The notes: a model not told the origin generated them from the letters alone. DNA of 64,000 nt from Nocardioides campestrisoli (GCF_013624435.2 NZ_CP061768.1:2138001-2202000); one strand, 5' to 3'; numbered from the stretch's first letter, positions 13,978-23,336 are shown. A program made the numbers and translations.

Positions 13978-15069
13978 CTACTGGCTTGACTCCACTCCCT
14001 TCGAGAGCCGCGGGGTGGTCTGCGACGTGTAAGGAGTTGGCGCGTAGCCGCTAGAGGGACGACTGCCTCGTGCGTGATGTGCGTCAACGATCGTTGTCAC
14101 GACGGTCCAGAAGTCGTCGTCGACCCAATCTGGACGCTGGTGAGGGTGGGTCTTGCGTCTCCGGCTCTGGCCCCTCACGTCGAGGGAGGGGAACTCGTCG
14201 ACGGGTATGACGACTCCTCGATCGCGGACTTCGACACCTTGGTCGGTAACGGCCCAATCGTCGGTGAGCCATTCGGTGACGCGACCGTTAGGCCAGGCCT
14301 CGCTTGAAGAGCGACCTTCGGTGGCAGCGCTGACGGCGTTCCGGAAGTTGACTAGAAGAACCTTGAAGTCGATGGCGTCGGCCTCGGCCAGAAGCCCCGC
14401 CGCGCGGGTTCGTCGATCGAATTCGCGAGCCGCCTCCTGGACCGGCACCTCGGCGGTCCAATCGAGGCGAACAATCTGCCTTCTGTCGTTGCGCAGAGCC
14501 AGTTCCACCGCAGGCTCGCCAAGCGCGGACTGACGGTAAGAGCGGCCCCAGAAGATCGAGACGCGCGGGGCGTGAATGTCCGCTGCAGCAGGCACAGTGA
14601 TCGTGCCGTGCCGTATGGCGTTGAGGTCGTTGGCCGTCTCCAGCAGTCTCGCGACCGTGTCGAACGAGACCTCGTTCTCGAAGTCCTCGATCGCCTGCTC
14701 GCGGGCTTGTTCGCGCCTTAGGTCGGCGCCTTCCAGCAAGTCACTGAGGTCCGACAACTTGGCGGACAGCCGCCTGTTCTCCTCGCGGAGGTCTGCCGTC
14801 GCCTCTACGACCACTTCTTGCGCTTGTTGTCTCGCCTGACCTGCGACGCGCCGTACGAAGGCTCGCTCCAGAAAGAACAGCACCGCAGCGAAGGTCATAG
14901 TCGTGCCCACGTTGGTCAGGGTTGACGACGTGATGACTTGCCACGAGCCGAATGGGTCGTACAGAAAGGGTGCAACGAGACAAAGAACGCCGACTATCGC
15001 GACGAGGATGATTACCCACCACCGGAATACCAGTCGGACGCTTGAGTCGCTCGGTGTTGTGCTGGACAT
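13978..15069 (-). CDS. Membrane protein with coiled coil, unknown function
   Basis: A 363-aa protein. Two hydrophobic segments lie about residues 17-37 (WWVIILVAIVGVLCLVAPFL) and 51-68 (TNVGTTMTFAAVLFFLE). A coiled-coil region follows (about 70-145, AQEVVVEATADLREENRRLSA and on). A soluble C-terminal domain of about 200 residues matches no family I know. ATG 15069 is chosen because GAGAG precedes it; ATG 15087 would add six residues. The layout of membrane hairpin, coiled coil and cytosolic domain is seen in some anti-phage effectors, but there is no direct evidence here. Confidence 0.7.
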   Translation of the reverse strand: MSSTTPSDSSVRLVFRWWVIILVAIVGVLCLVAPFLYDPFGSWQVITSSTLTNVGTTMTFAAVLFFLERAFVRRVAGQARQQAQEVVVEATADLREENRRLSAKLSDLSDLLEGADLRREQAREQAIEDFENEVSFDTVARLLETANDLNAIRHGTITVPAAADIHAPRVSIFWGRSYRQSALGEPAVELALRNDRRQIVRLDWTAEVPVQEAAREFDRRTRAAGLLAEADAIDFKVLLVNFRNAVSAATEGRSSSEAWPNGRVTEWLTDDWAVTDQGVEVRDRGVVIPVDEFPSLDVRGQSRRRKTHPHQRPDWVDDDFWTVVTTIVDAHHARGSRPSSGYAPTPYTSQTTPRLSKGVESSQ

Positions 15070-15698
15070 GTCTCTCGAAAACCTCATCTAGGTGCGAAGC
15101 GTGGGTTACTGGCGGAGGCAGCCTAGAGTCGACTACGTATAGAAGGGCAGGGTTCTCACCAGGCACGTGTGAGGGATTGCGACAACCTCCGTGCAGGGCG
15201 TTAGACCGGGCGGGCTCGTTCTCGGGACCGGTGGCGCATTGTCGTGGCGACGCAAACGACCTGCAGCGAGCCCGTTGTCGAGGTGGTCTTGTTGCCAAAC
15301 GACTTCGCCAGCCGGGCGGAGCGGTCCAGACGGTCGTGGGCGACGCGCCAGGCGCGCCGAATGGGGCGGAAGACCGGCCGCTTGTCTGTCGTCGTCCCAC
15401 CCCACCCGACGGACCTCGACGTCGTGCTCTCGGCCTCTGTCCCTTGCGGCGGCCGCGGTGGCCCGCGGCCCAACAACACGAGCAGGTCCACTGCTAACCG
15501 GTCCGATCGCTTAGGTACGGCATGCGTCGCACGGTGCGTAGGTGACTCGCCCAGCCAATAGGGACACACCCAGTCAGTCCTGGACGCAGCGCTCCGCTTG
15601 GCCCCGGACTCCCTCTCGGTGACCAATCGCAACAAGTGAAGTGCCGACACGCTCGGCCTACGCATGTACCGCGGTATCACCTACTGAGAGGGCCAACC
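15070..15698. other. Regulatory gap before the replication operon
   Basis: About 630 bp without a convincing gene. A minus-strand frame (15201-15680) is open but Arg/Ser/Thr-rich and unlike the neighbours. The promoters of the divergent membrane-protein gene and of the primase operon, and possibly a replication origin, should lie here; no iteron-like repeat was found by eye. Confidence 0.4.
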
Positions 15699-16034
15699 AT
15701 GGCTACCAGCACCGCACCCGCAGTCCCCACCGGGACCGACCCGTTCCGAGACGCCGTCGACGCCATCGTCGGGAGCGACGTCCTCGTCGACCTTGACCGA
15801 GTCGCTCGCATCCTGAACATGCCCGGCCGCAACGCCGTCCGCCACCGCATGCGCCGCGGCACCCTTCCGCTGCGCCTCGTCCAGCCCGGCGGCGAAACTG
15901 CGGCGACCCTCGTGCCCGCCGCCGATCTCTACGCGGTCCTCGGCCTCATGTGGACGTCCCCGGCCCCCGGCACCAAGGTCCTCGCCACCGTCCTCCCCGA
16001 CGGGTCCGTGGCCATCGAGACCGCATCCGCCTGA
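15699..16034 (+). CDS. HTH-type DNA-binding protein, first gene of the replication operon
   Basis: A 111-aa protein starting at ATG 15699 after GAGAGGG. The segment LVDLDRVARILNMPGRNAVRHRMRRGTLPLRLV (about residues 28-60) looks like a short winged-helix or AlpA/excisionase-like DNA-binding unit, followed by a small beta-rich tail. It lies 28 bp before the next gene and heads the run to the primase. It may regulate excision or replication; this is inference. Confidence 0.65.
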   Translation: MATSTAPAVPTGTDPFRDAVDAIVGSDVLVDLDRVARILNMPGRNAVRHRMRRGTLPLRLVQPGGETAATLVPAADLYAVLGLMWTSPAPGTKVLATVLPDGSVAIETASA

Positions 16035-16062
16035 CCTCACCTCCCCGAAGAAGGAACAACTA

Positions 16063-16503
16063 ATGGTTAACCTCGCTCAGTACGCCTCAACGGCGTGCAC
16101 CGCCTGCGGAGGCGCCGTCTCGACCGTCGCCACTCCGGCCGCGAAGGCTGTCGCCGCGCTTCGCTGGCGCGACGTGTACACCACGTCCTGCGGCACCGAG
16201 CACTGGAACATCGGTTGCGGCACGGCCAGCCAGAAGGCACGGTCCGTCTACAACGGTGACCTCATCGCCATCGACCAGCGGACCCTGCCCGACGGTCGTC
16301 TCGCGGCCATCCGTGTCTCGGAGGTCCCGCACATGGTCCCCGCACTGTGGCGCGTGACCGCCGGTCTCCGGCCGGCCTTCGGCCCCTCCGCGCTTGTAAA
16401 GACACTGGTGCACGAACTCGCGCACGACCTCGACGACGCTCTCGCCCTGGCCACCTCCCTGACCTTGCAGATCCTCGACGTCCCGAATGGAGGCTCGGCA
16501 TGA
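16063..16503 (+). CDS. Hypothetical protein with Cys pairs
   Basis: A 146-aa protein with a clear ribosome site (AAGGA). The N-terminus contains CTAC and further Cys residues (SCGTEHWNIGC), so it may bind a metal. The C-terminal half is helical (KTLVHELAHDLDDALALA). The HELAH string looks like a metalloprotease HExxH motif, but the flanks give no other support. Its TGA overlaps the primase ATG (ATGA), so the two are translated together. Confidence 0.6.
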   Translation: MVNLAQYASTACTACGGAVSTVATPAAKAVAALRWRDVYTTSCGTEHWNIGCGTASQKARSVYNGDLIAIDQRTLPDGRLAAIRVSEVPHMVPALWRVTAGLRPAFGPSALVKTLVHELAHDLDDALALATSLTLQILDVPNGGSA

Positions 16504-19259
16504 GCGCCGCGACCCGCCAGCCCAGCAACCCGTTCACTCTCGGCCTGTCCGACGTCATCGCCGCCCGCAAGGCTGCCGGCACCACGGCCCCCGTCGAGCC
16601 GCCCGCCTACGTCGTCGGGGCCCCGACTGCGGACGGCCACGCTCTCATCACGCGGCTCCCGCAGGCTCCGCCCACGGGGGCCGAGGACCTTCTCGACAAC
16701 ATGTCCGGCGACGAGTTCGACGCCCCGGCCGAGGTCACCGGCCCGGGCGCGACCAACAAGGAACTGCTCGCACTCCTCGCTGATGTCACGCCGATCCGCA
16801 AGACCTCGCTGACCGAGGACGTCACCGGAGTCGACCCCATCGAGGCGCTGCGCCACATGAAGCAGCGCACCGTCGAAACCAGCCGCAAGGCCTACGACGC
16901 CGTCTTCGCCGCCCGCGGGCTCGCCCCGCTGGAGGAGTGGGCGTGGAAGTACCTCGCTGCGCGCAACATCACCGGCGAAGTCGCCGCCGCTCGCGGCTAT
17001 GTCACCGGCCGGGGCATGCTCCCGCACCTCGACGAGGGCCTGGGCAAGTGGACCAACAAGCAGCAGCAGTGGGCCACGTCCGACGAGGACGGCAAGCGCT
17101 GGCTCGGCATTCCGTGGCTCGACGCCTACCACAACATCGTCGCCTGGCAGGTCCGCTGGCACGACAAGGACATGCGCGTCGAGATCCACGCCACCGAGAA
17201 GGGCGAGGAGAAGGACTTCAAGAAGTTCGACTTCCCCATCCCCGACGGTGAGTCCCGCCTCGTCGACGCCATGCACCAGTCCGACGACGCGGCGGTCATG
17301 CTCATCATCGAGTCTCCGGTCCGCGCCGACTGCATCGCCAGCACCGTGATCGACCTGTCCAAGTGGCTCTCCGTCGTCGCCGTCGGCGGCATCACCATGG
17401 CCTACGAGGGCAAGGGCAACGACGCCAACCCTTCCGACGTGCTGGGCCGCCTGAGCCCCGCCATGACCGAGGCCCTCGGCGGTGACCTCCAGGACAAGCA
17501 CGTCCTGTGGGCCCCGGACGCCGACCACGCCTACAACTGGCAGTGCAACAACGCCACGCAATCCACGGTCGAGTCGCTGCTCGACGAGGGCGTCGCGTAC
17601 TCCGGGGTCGTCGACGTGCCGCAGTCCCTGGTGCACCCGCGCTCGGGCCGCGTCCACGCCATGCCGGACGGTGCCGGGCTAGACGACGTCGCCCGCCACA
17701 TGGACGCCATCCTGCCGGGCGAGCAGTGGCTCGGCCCGCTGCTGGCCGACGCCATCGAGGGCACCGACTACATCGCCATGTACCCGCGCACCGACATCAT
17801 CGACACCCCGGCCTTGGCCGAGGCGCTCGCGTCGACGCTGGCCCGCAACGGCGTCTACAAGTTCGTGCCGACCGGCAAGAAGGAGGGCCTCTACTACACC
17901 TTCGACCAGGGCTTCTGGGGCATCGACGTGGCCGAGGCACGCGTCACCGTCGAGGGCACCGGGGTCGCCAACCGGGTCTTCGACCGGTCGAGCAAGGCCG
18001 CCACGGCCAAGGCCCGCATCAAGGCCCGCACCCTCATCAAGCCCGCCGTCGCCATGGCGGTGCAGACCGAGGTGGGCCTGGAGCACATCATGGTCCACGA
18101 GGGCGACTGGGAGCCACGCGAGTACTCCAACTACCTGCCGACCCCCGACGGCCTGCTCAACCTGGAGACGCTCGAACTGACCCCGCACGCTCCCGAGGCG
18201 CGCAACCTAGGCGTTACCCCTATGTCCTACAAGCCGGGCGCCACGCACCCGGACTGGGACAAGTTCTGTGCCGAGTTCTTCGTCAAGAAGGCCATCGACT
18301 CCAACGGCGACGACGTCCTCGACGAAAACGGCGAGCAGGTGTGGGAGCACGACGCCGACCTGGAGCGCATGATGCAGCAGGCCGCTGGCGCTGCGCTGCA
18401 CGCCCGCTGCTTCGACACGGCGTACATCATGGTGGGCGCGGGCGGCGCGGGCATGTCGACCTTCACCGGCGCCCTCCAGGGCATCCTGCCGACCATCTAC
18501 CAGGGCGCGCTGTCCTCCGAAGAACTCACCGGCAAGGACAACAACTTCGTCCTCTCGTCGGTCTACATGTCCCGCATGACGGCTGTGTCGGAGTTCCGCC
18601 CCGGCGACCTGCTCAACGAGGGCCTCTTCAAGAAGATCACCCAGGACAACGGCAAGGTGTCCGTCGAGGCCAAGTACGGCGACAAGTTCCTGTCCATCGT
18701 CCGGCCCACGCTGTTCGCCGACACCAACCACCTGCCGCGCGTCAGCGCCAAGGCAGGCGGCGACAACTCGCTGCGCCGTCGCCTCACGGTCACCAAGTAC
18801 GGCCGCATCGTCAAGAACCCCGACAAGCAGTTGGGCACCCGGCTCGGATCCAAGGAGGCCCGTGAGGCCATCCTCGCGTGGGCCATCCGGGGCGCCTGGC
18901 AGATCCACAACGAGGAGGGCGGTTCCCCCTACCGCTCGCCCGCGTCGGACGCGGCAGTCGAGGAGTGGCTGACCGACTACGACCGCCTCGGCAAGTTCGT
19001 CGAGGACGCCCTGGAGGTCGACGTCAACGGGTACGCCGAGCGCGGCGCGGTCTACGAGGCCTACGAGGCCTGGTGCGACGCCGAGCGCATGGACACCAAG
19101 TGGCGCATGGAGCGGTCCGTCTTCTACTCCGCGCTGACCTCGCGTAAGGGCTTCGGCGTCAGCGACAAGAACGGCAACCGGCGGGTCATCAACGGCGTCA
19201 CGGTCCGCGGGTGGAAGGGCTGGAAGGTCCTGCCGCACGACGCAATCGGCGCCTTCTGA
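16500..19259 (+). CDS. P4-family primase/SF3 helicase with Walker A Lys replaced by Met
   Basis: A 919-aa replication protein. The N-terminal half has a Toprim-like region (MLIIESPVRADCIAS, about 267-281, and VVAVGG about 292-297). The C-terminal SF3 helicase has a Walker A position reading GAGGAGMST (646-654), a Walker B-like TAVSEF, the helical block LNEGLFKKITQDN, the sensor TNHLPR and the arginine-rich NSLRRRLTV. Met652 (ATG at 18453) stands where the ATP-contacting lysine should be; one base (AAG to ATG) would explain it. The start ATG 16500 overlaps the upstream stop. It probably replicates the element if active. Confidence 0.9.
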   Translation: MSAATRQPSNPFTLGLSDVIAARKAAGTTAPVEPPAYVVGAPTADGHALITRLPQAPPTGAEDLLDNMSGDEFDAPAEVTGPGATNKELLALLADVTPIRKTSLTEDVTGVDPIEALRHMKQRTVETSRKAYDAVFAARGLAPLEEWAWKYLAARNITGEVAAARGYVTGRGMLPHLDEGLGKWTNKQQQWATSDEDGKRWLGIPWLDAYHNIVAWQVRWHDKDMRVEIHATEKGEEKDFKKFDFPIPDGESRLVDAMHQSDDAAVMLIIESPVRADCIASTVIDLSKWLSVVAVGGITMAYEGKGNDANPSDVLGRLSPAMTEALGGDLQDKHVLWAPDADHAYNWQCNNATQSTVESLLDEGVAYSGVVDVPQSLVHPRSGRVHAMPDGAGLDDVARHMDAILPGEQWLGPLLADAIEGTDYIAMYPRTDIIDTPALAEALASTLARNGVYKFVPTGKKEGLYYTFDQGFWGIDVAEARVTVEGTGVANRVFDRSSKAATAKARIKARTLIKPAVAMAVQTEVGLEHIMVHEGDWEPREYSNYLPTPDGLLNLETLELTPHAPEARNLGVTPMSYKPGATHPDWDKFCAEFFVKKAIDSNGDDVLDENGEQVWEHDADLERMMQQAAGAALHARCFDTAYIMVGAGGAGMSTFTGALQGILPTIYQGALSSEELTGKDNNFVLSSVYMSRMTAVSEFRPGDLLNEGLFKKITQDNGKVSVEAKYGDKFLSIVRPTLFADTNHLPRVSAKAGGDNSLRRRLTVTKYGRIVKNPDKQLGTRLGSKEAREAILAWAIRGAWQIHNEEGGSPYRSPASDAAVEEWLTDYDRLGKFVEDALEVDVNGYAERGAVYEAYEAWCDAERMDTKWRMERSVFYSALTSRKGFGVSDKNGNRRVINGVTVRGWKGWKVLPHDAIGAF

Positions 19260-19281
19260 CTCACCGCCTGACCGGCATCAC

Positions 19282-19322
19282 GGCCGGGTCCGACCTCCAC
19301 ATCCAGGGGGACGGGCCCGGCC
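19282..19322 (+). terminator. Hairpin after the primase gene
   Basis: GGCCGGGTCC (19282-19291) pairs with GGGCCCGGCC (19313-19322), ten bp with one G-T pair. It lies 22 bp after the primase stop. No T run follows, so termination strength is uncertain. Confidence 0.5.
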
Positions 19323-20238
19323 GCTGTCGTTGCACGGGGTCGAGACGCCTGCGAGGGTTGCTCGACGGTCGCGTGCCGGACAGCGGATGAGCGTGGCTTG
19401 TCAGGAATGTCACCTATTTCTCAACTCATCTCTAAAGAGAAGTTGGAAGTAAGAGGGGTGCCTACACGGAGGTGAGTCGGCGGGTACCTGACATTCCCGA
19501 CAATCGGCGGCGAGCCCGCTCGCCTAGCAGAGGCCGTCGTCGGTGTTCGGAACTCGGGGTCGGCGAGGCTGGGCATAAGGGTCCTCGGGCGGCGTCGAGG
19601 GACGGCGGCCTTCGACGCAGGTCCTCGATCGTGATGATCTGGACGTTCGGGACTGCCGACCATTGGCGAGTGAGTCCACGAGGCCTAGGAGGACCGGCGG
19701 TTCGCGGCCCGCAAGATCATCCTGCCCGCCACCGGGTCCGGCCGCCGGGTCGGCGACATCCGCCACTGGGAAAAGGGTCCAGGAGGGCAGGACCGTCGTC
19801 GACACCCACTCCCCCGGCATCGTCGCGGGTTCTGAACTCCGGCGACCACGAGGCGCCGTCCGGTCCGGCGCCAAATGTCTATACGGGTCGGCGGCGTCTG
19901 ATCGGCGGCAATTCCGCGACAGACAGCAGCACATCCGGTAACGAGGAGAGTGACCTCCACGCTAACGCACCCGTCTCACCGCAGCGCGGACTCAACCCCG
20001 TCAACCTTGATCACGGGCGTCTGTCAACCCCACTCAGCCCAGGGGTCCGGGACACGCACGTTCGCGCAGGACCGTCGCCTACGGACGCAGCACTCGCTGC
20101 GCCTCCATCGTCGTCAATGTGGTGGCCTCCCAACCATTCACGGTGGCAAGCACCTGCTTGGGTGGGTGAGATCGTCGCCATCCCAGAACGCAGAGGCGAT
20201 CTGACCCTCCTGCACATGCCCACATGGGAGCATTCGGC
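19323..20238. other. Long stretch without a convincing gene
   Basis: About 900 bp between the primase terminator and the HNH-like gene. Open frames on both strands are Arg/Pro/Ser-rich with no motifs. Short peptide-like pieces such as KIILPATGSGRRVGDIRHW near 19710 hint at decayed genes but cannot be assigned. Confidence 0.4.
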
Positions 20239-21087
20239 GTGACGACAGACCATGAACAGCCGATCGACCCCAGCACGCTGCGGCGCTTCGACCGAAACCT
20301 GCTTCACGGAGGCAACACACTTGCCCCTCGGGTCCTCGAACCCGTCCCGTTCTGCTGGTTCTGCGATCGTCACAGTGGGAGGCGGACTAGGGAGCACATC
20401 TTCCCGCAGGGTTTACTCAAGCACTTCGGAGCCATGGACGAGAAGGTGCAGCCGCACCGCATCAGCATGGCGCTGGGCGGCGCTCTGGCCTCGGAGCGCG
20501 GCGAGCGACCTTTGCGTGCTCACGTCAACGGTGAGGTGTGCTCGACGTGCAACAACGGCTGGATGTCGTCTCTGGACGCAAGTGCCCAAACCATCCTGAC
20601 CCGCCGCCCGCTGCGGGGACGCATCACAGATGACGAGGCCGCTGTGCTCGCGAGATGGTTTGCCAAGGTCGCGGTCAACCTGAACGTCTCTCAGCCCTAC
20701 CGTCTCCTCGTCCCGGCACCCTCCCGCCATGGCTTGGCCACGGGAATTCCAGATCAGTTCGCCGTCCATCTGTTCCGCGTCCGTCGACAGAATGGCGTCT
20801 TTGATTGGGTGCAGAAGTCACCGGACTCGGGGGTTGTCCCCAGTGGACGAGTGGACGAGTGGCAGCGACTCGCAGCGCTGACTCTGGTGACCCATATTCG
20901 GGTCACTGACCTTGTGGCTGTCGTCGTACACGTCCCGGAGCCGCTACGTTCGACGGACGTGCGTCCGGACGAGGTTGCCCGCATCCACCCGGTACCCACC
21001 CGACTCCCGACGTGGGGTGGGCTCCCCCGTCACAACTACTACTGGGGGCAATCAACGCACTTGAACATGGGCGACGCTACGACCTAG
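20239..21087 (+). CDS. HNH-like zinc-binding nuclease candidate
   Basis: A 282-aa protein. C39-WF-C42 (CWFCDRHS), then REHIFP with Glu52-His53, and later C101-ST-C104 with NNGWM form the pattern of a treble-clef HNH endonuclease variant. The remaining 170 residues are mixed alpha/beta with no known domain. GTG 20239 follows GGGAG; an in-frame ATG five codons earlier (20224) is the alternative. It is isolated from other genes, with 490 bp of non-coding DNA behind it. A standalone nuclease or defence role is plausible but not shown. Confidence 0.7.
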   Translation: MTTDHEQPIDPSTLRRFDRNLLHGGNTLAPRVLEPVPFCWFCDRHSGRRTREHIFPQGLLKHFGAMDEKVQPHRISMALGGALASERGERPLRAHVNGEVCSTCNNGWMSSLDASAQTILTRRPLRGRITDDEAAVLARWFAKVAVNLNVSQPYRLLVPAPSRHGLATGIPDQFAVHLFRVRRQNGVFDWVQKSPDSGVVPSGRVDEWQRLAALTLVTHIRVTDLVAVVVHVPEPLRSTDVRPDEVARIHPVPTRLPTWGGLPRHNYYWGQSTHLNMGDATT

Positions 21088-21577
21088 TCCGTGTGGTCGC
21101 TGTCCCGCCTGCGAGCGAAGATGACCGCCAAGGCGTGCCCCACGCCCTCCGGCATCTCTTGGCGCGGCCAGTCGGCGTCCCCACCCTGGGAACGAACCAG
21201 TGGAAACGCAGTCGCTCTGATCTGAGTGCTGTCAGTCAGGAACCGGCAGACGCTTGGGCTGCGCGCCGACACCTGGATGGCTGGGTGACCTCGAACGCGA
21301 ACGCGACGCGTGGGCGCCATACATCGGCTGACCGACGGACCAACGGACCAACGGACCAACGGACAAGATCTCATCGGACCACAACGTCCATCGACGGAAC
21401 ACAGCGGGCGTGGGCTTGCTCACGTTCTGGCTCTTCACATCAGCGCGTAGCTGGCCAGGAAGGCAACCCCCGCCGGCGCGCCTCGGCCGGACTGGCTGGT
21501 CCGTAGGTCCGTAGGTTCATGCCGAGACCGGTGCGCCGCGCCAGTGGCTATCGGTTCGTCTGGGAATGATGGGCGCC
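21088..21577. other. Non-coding stretch with short tandem repeats
   Basis: Contains an 8-bp tandem repeat at 21337-21364 and a second pair of GTCCGTAG units near 21490-21508. A minus-strand piece ending in PEGVGHALAVIFARRR at 21084 may be a gene remnant. No complete gene was found. Confidence 0.4.
21337..21364 (+). repeat. Tandem repeat of GGACCAAC, 3.5 copies
   Basis: GGACCAAC occurs at 21337, 21345 and 21353, with a half copy at 21361. It is non-coding. Confidence 0.9.
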
Positions 21578-22129
21578 ATGGAGGCACGTGCACGAATCTG
21601 GTCACTGCCCACCACGACGGGCGACCGTTAGGCCATCGACTTTGACCAAGGCCGGGTCCTGCACGTCTCAACTGAGGTCGCAGACGCTGACGGCCACCTG
21701 GATCCTCGTCTCGGCAACGCGCAGTGGCGCCAGTTGCGGTCGGTCGAGCGGATCCGGCTCGGCGTCCCCGCCGTCTCTCACGTCCAGACAGCGCCATGGA
21801 GCACAGATCCGGTCGAGGCGTCCGTGCCGCAACCGGATTGACCGGTGCTCGGCAACGGGTCCGTCGTTACGCACGTTGGGCTTCACTCCCGCGGAGTGTT
21901 CACCCCGGAGGCAGTGCTGAGTGCACAGCCCCTTCGATCATCCGATGCGTGAGTGGCCGCTTCTGTGGCATCAACGGGCCGCTGGGCTGACCAGATCTGC
22001 GTCCACGACCACGGGCATCCCGACCCCGACGATGTCACGTATCGACGCGACGTACTCCGTGACGCCGATGCCGCCCGGCACCACTGCGAAGGCTGCTTTC
22101 CTTCACTGCGTCCCTCGATGGACTCATGA
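21578..22129 (+). pseudogene. 184-codon reading frame broken by three in-frame stops
   Basis: From ATG 21578 to TGA 22129 a single frame reads protein-like sequence but is interrupted by TAG (21629), TGA (21839) and TGA (21950). The pieces are MEARARIWSLPTTTGDR, then AIDFDQGRVLHVSTEVADAD and onward to PQPD, then PVLGNGSVVTHVGLHSRGVF and onward to SSDA, then VAASVASTGRWADQICVHD and onward. No base is inserted or lost between them. Each stop is one C-to-T change from CAG or CGA, so nonsense decay is the simplest reading. The family is not recognised. Confidence 0.65.
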
Positions 22130-22255
22130 GCGGCCAGAGTAGGACGCCGGAAGAGATGCCTGCGGGGCGAGCACTGGCCCCACTACCTTCATTGCATGAC
22201 CCCCATTCCCTCACTGGTCGTTGGACTCAGTCCCCTGCGCTATCGATCCGTGGAT

Positions 22256-23131
22256 ATGTACCGAAGGGGGGCTGCGCGTGCGACCGTTATTGGTGCCGTC
22301 TTGGCACTGACCAGCGGGTGCGCCGGATCCTCGACGGGCGACGGCGCAGATTCTGGCGGACAGCAAGAGGGCGTCTCTGCCGATGACGCCAGGGATCAGC
22401 CCCCTCCAGCCACTGAGGGTCCGGATGCAATGCTGGAACTCTGGTGGGACGAGGCGATCGACGAGGAGGGATCCGAAGCCGAGGTCTGTGGCCCGCTGGA
22501 GAGCAGGCGAGAGATCGAGCACGGGGTCTTCTTGAATCTCGGGCACGATTATCCACACCCCGACCGCTTCACCATCGTGGTCTGGGGAGCGGAGACCACG
22601 GATCTCTCGCCAGATGCGGTGGTGGGTTCGGCGCTCTGCGCCACAGGACTCATATCGACGTATGAAGGCGTTGCCCGGATTGAACTGGACTCCGCATCCG
22701 AAGTGCGACTAATGCTCCAAGGCGATCGCGAGAATCCGCCCAGCCAGGCCGCAGACGACCTGCTCTACTTCGACTGGGCCACCTATCCCTACCAGCCTCT
22801 CAGCCCCTTGCCCGGCGAAGTCTGGTGGGAGGACGCTGCGAACCTGGCTGGGACTGCGGCTATGGTCTGTGGCCCATTCGCAGACTTCACCTCGCGAGCC
22901 ACTGACAGCGCGCTGATCTCACTCGGGAACCCGCACGACGACCCGTCGCGGTTCATCCTCGCAACCTCGGGATCGACGAATGTCATCGACGCAGACGGCG
23001 AGTACGAGATGACCGTTTGCGGCCAAGGTGAGATCGAGATTCGCGAGGGCATACCCGGCATGGAGATCGACTCCAGTGATGCCCTGTTCAAGGCAGCCGA
23101 CGGAACGCTCTACCCCCTCCTCGTCGACTAA
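22256..23131 (+). CDS. Lipoprotein with two copies of an internal domain
   Basis: A 291-aa exported lipoprotein. The signal peptide ends in the lipobox LTSGC (Cys22), followed by a Gly/Ser/Asp linker. Two related segments follow: one begins LWWDEAIDEEGSEAEVCGPL (about residues 63-82) and continues LGHDYPHPDRFTIVVWG. The other begins VWWEDAANLAGTAAMVCGPF (about 186-205) and continues LGNPHDDPSRFILATSG. Each has a Cys in VCGP and a later Cys, suggesting a disulphide. Function is unknown; surface display on the host could alter phage adsorption or binding, which is speculation. Confidence 0.75.
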   Translation: MYRRGAARATVIGAVLALTSGCAGSSTGDGADSGGQQEGVSADDARDQPPPATEGPDAMLELWWDEAIDEEGSEAEVCGPLESRREIEHGVFLNLGHDYPHPDRFTIVVWGAETTDLSPDAVVGSALCATGLISTYEGVARIELDSASEVRLMLQGDRENPPSQAADDLLYFDWATYPYQPLSPLPGEVWWEDAANLAGTAAMVCGPFADFTSRATDSALISLGNPHDDPSRFILATSGSTNVIDADGEYEMTVCGQGEIEIREGIPGMEIDSSDALFKAADGTLYPLLVD

Positions 23132-23174
23132 CCGCAGCCCCGGGGCCCAGACCTAGATGTCGGGTGCGTGTCCC

Positions 23175-23336
23175 ATGGGCTCGACATCGCCCACGCGACT
23201 AAAGAAGGGCGCCCAGGTCGACGTGGTGTGGAATGGCAAGACCACGCACCTACCGGGCCCGAATGTCACCGAGCACCCGTGGCACAAGTTGCCGCCGGAC
23301 CTCCGGGACCCGAACGGCAAGGGCGCATCGCGATGA
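23175..23336 (+). CDS. Small conserved-looking protein, 53 aa
   Basis: ATG 23175 gives MGSTSPTRLKKGAQVDVVWN, continuing to HPWHKLPPDLRDPNGKGASR. It is basic and soluble, and looks like a compact beta-strand domain. The TGA overlaps the next ATG (ATGA), so the two are coupled. No family is assigned. Confidence 0.5.
   Translation: MGSTSPTRLKKGAQVDVVWNGKTTHLPGPNVTEHPWHKLPPDLRDPNGKGASR

Noticed and set aside
15201..15680. 159-codon minus-strand frame upstream of the replication operon
   Set aside because: Ser/Thr/Arg-rich, no ribosome site, no motif; left as non-coding.
16063..16503. HELAH string read as a zinc-protease motif
   Set aside because: The flanking sequence is short and offers no third ligand or protease fold; the match is probably chance.
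21337..21364. Short tandem repeat considered as a CRISPR remnant
   Set aside because: An 8-bp unit with no spacers and no cas genes; it is a simple tandem repeat.
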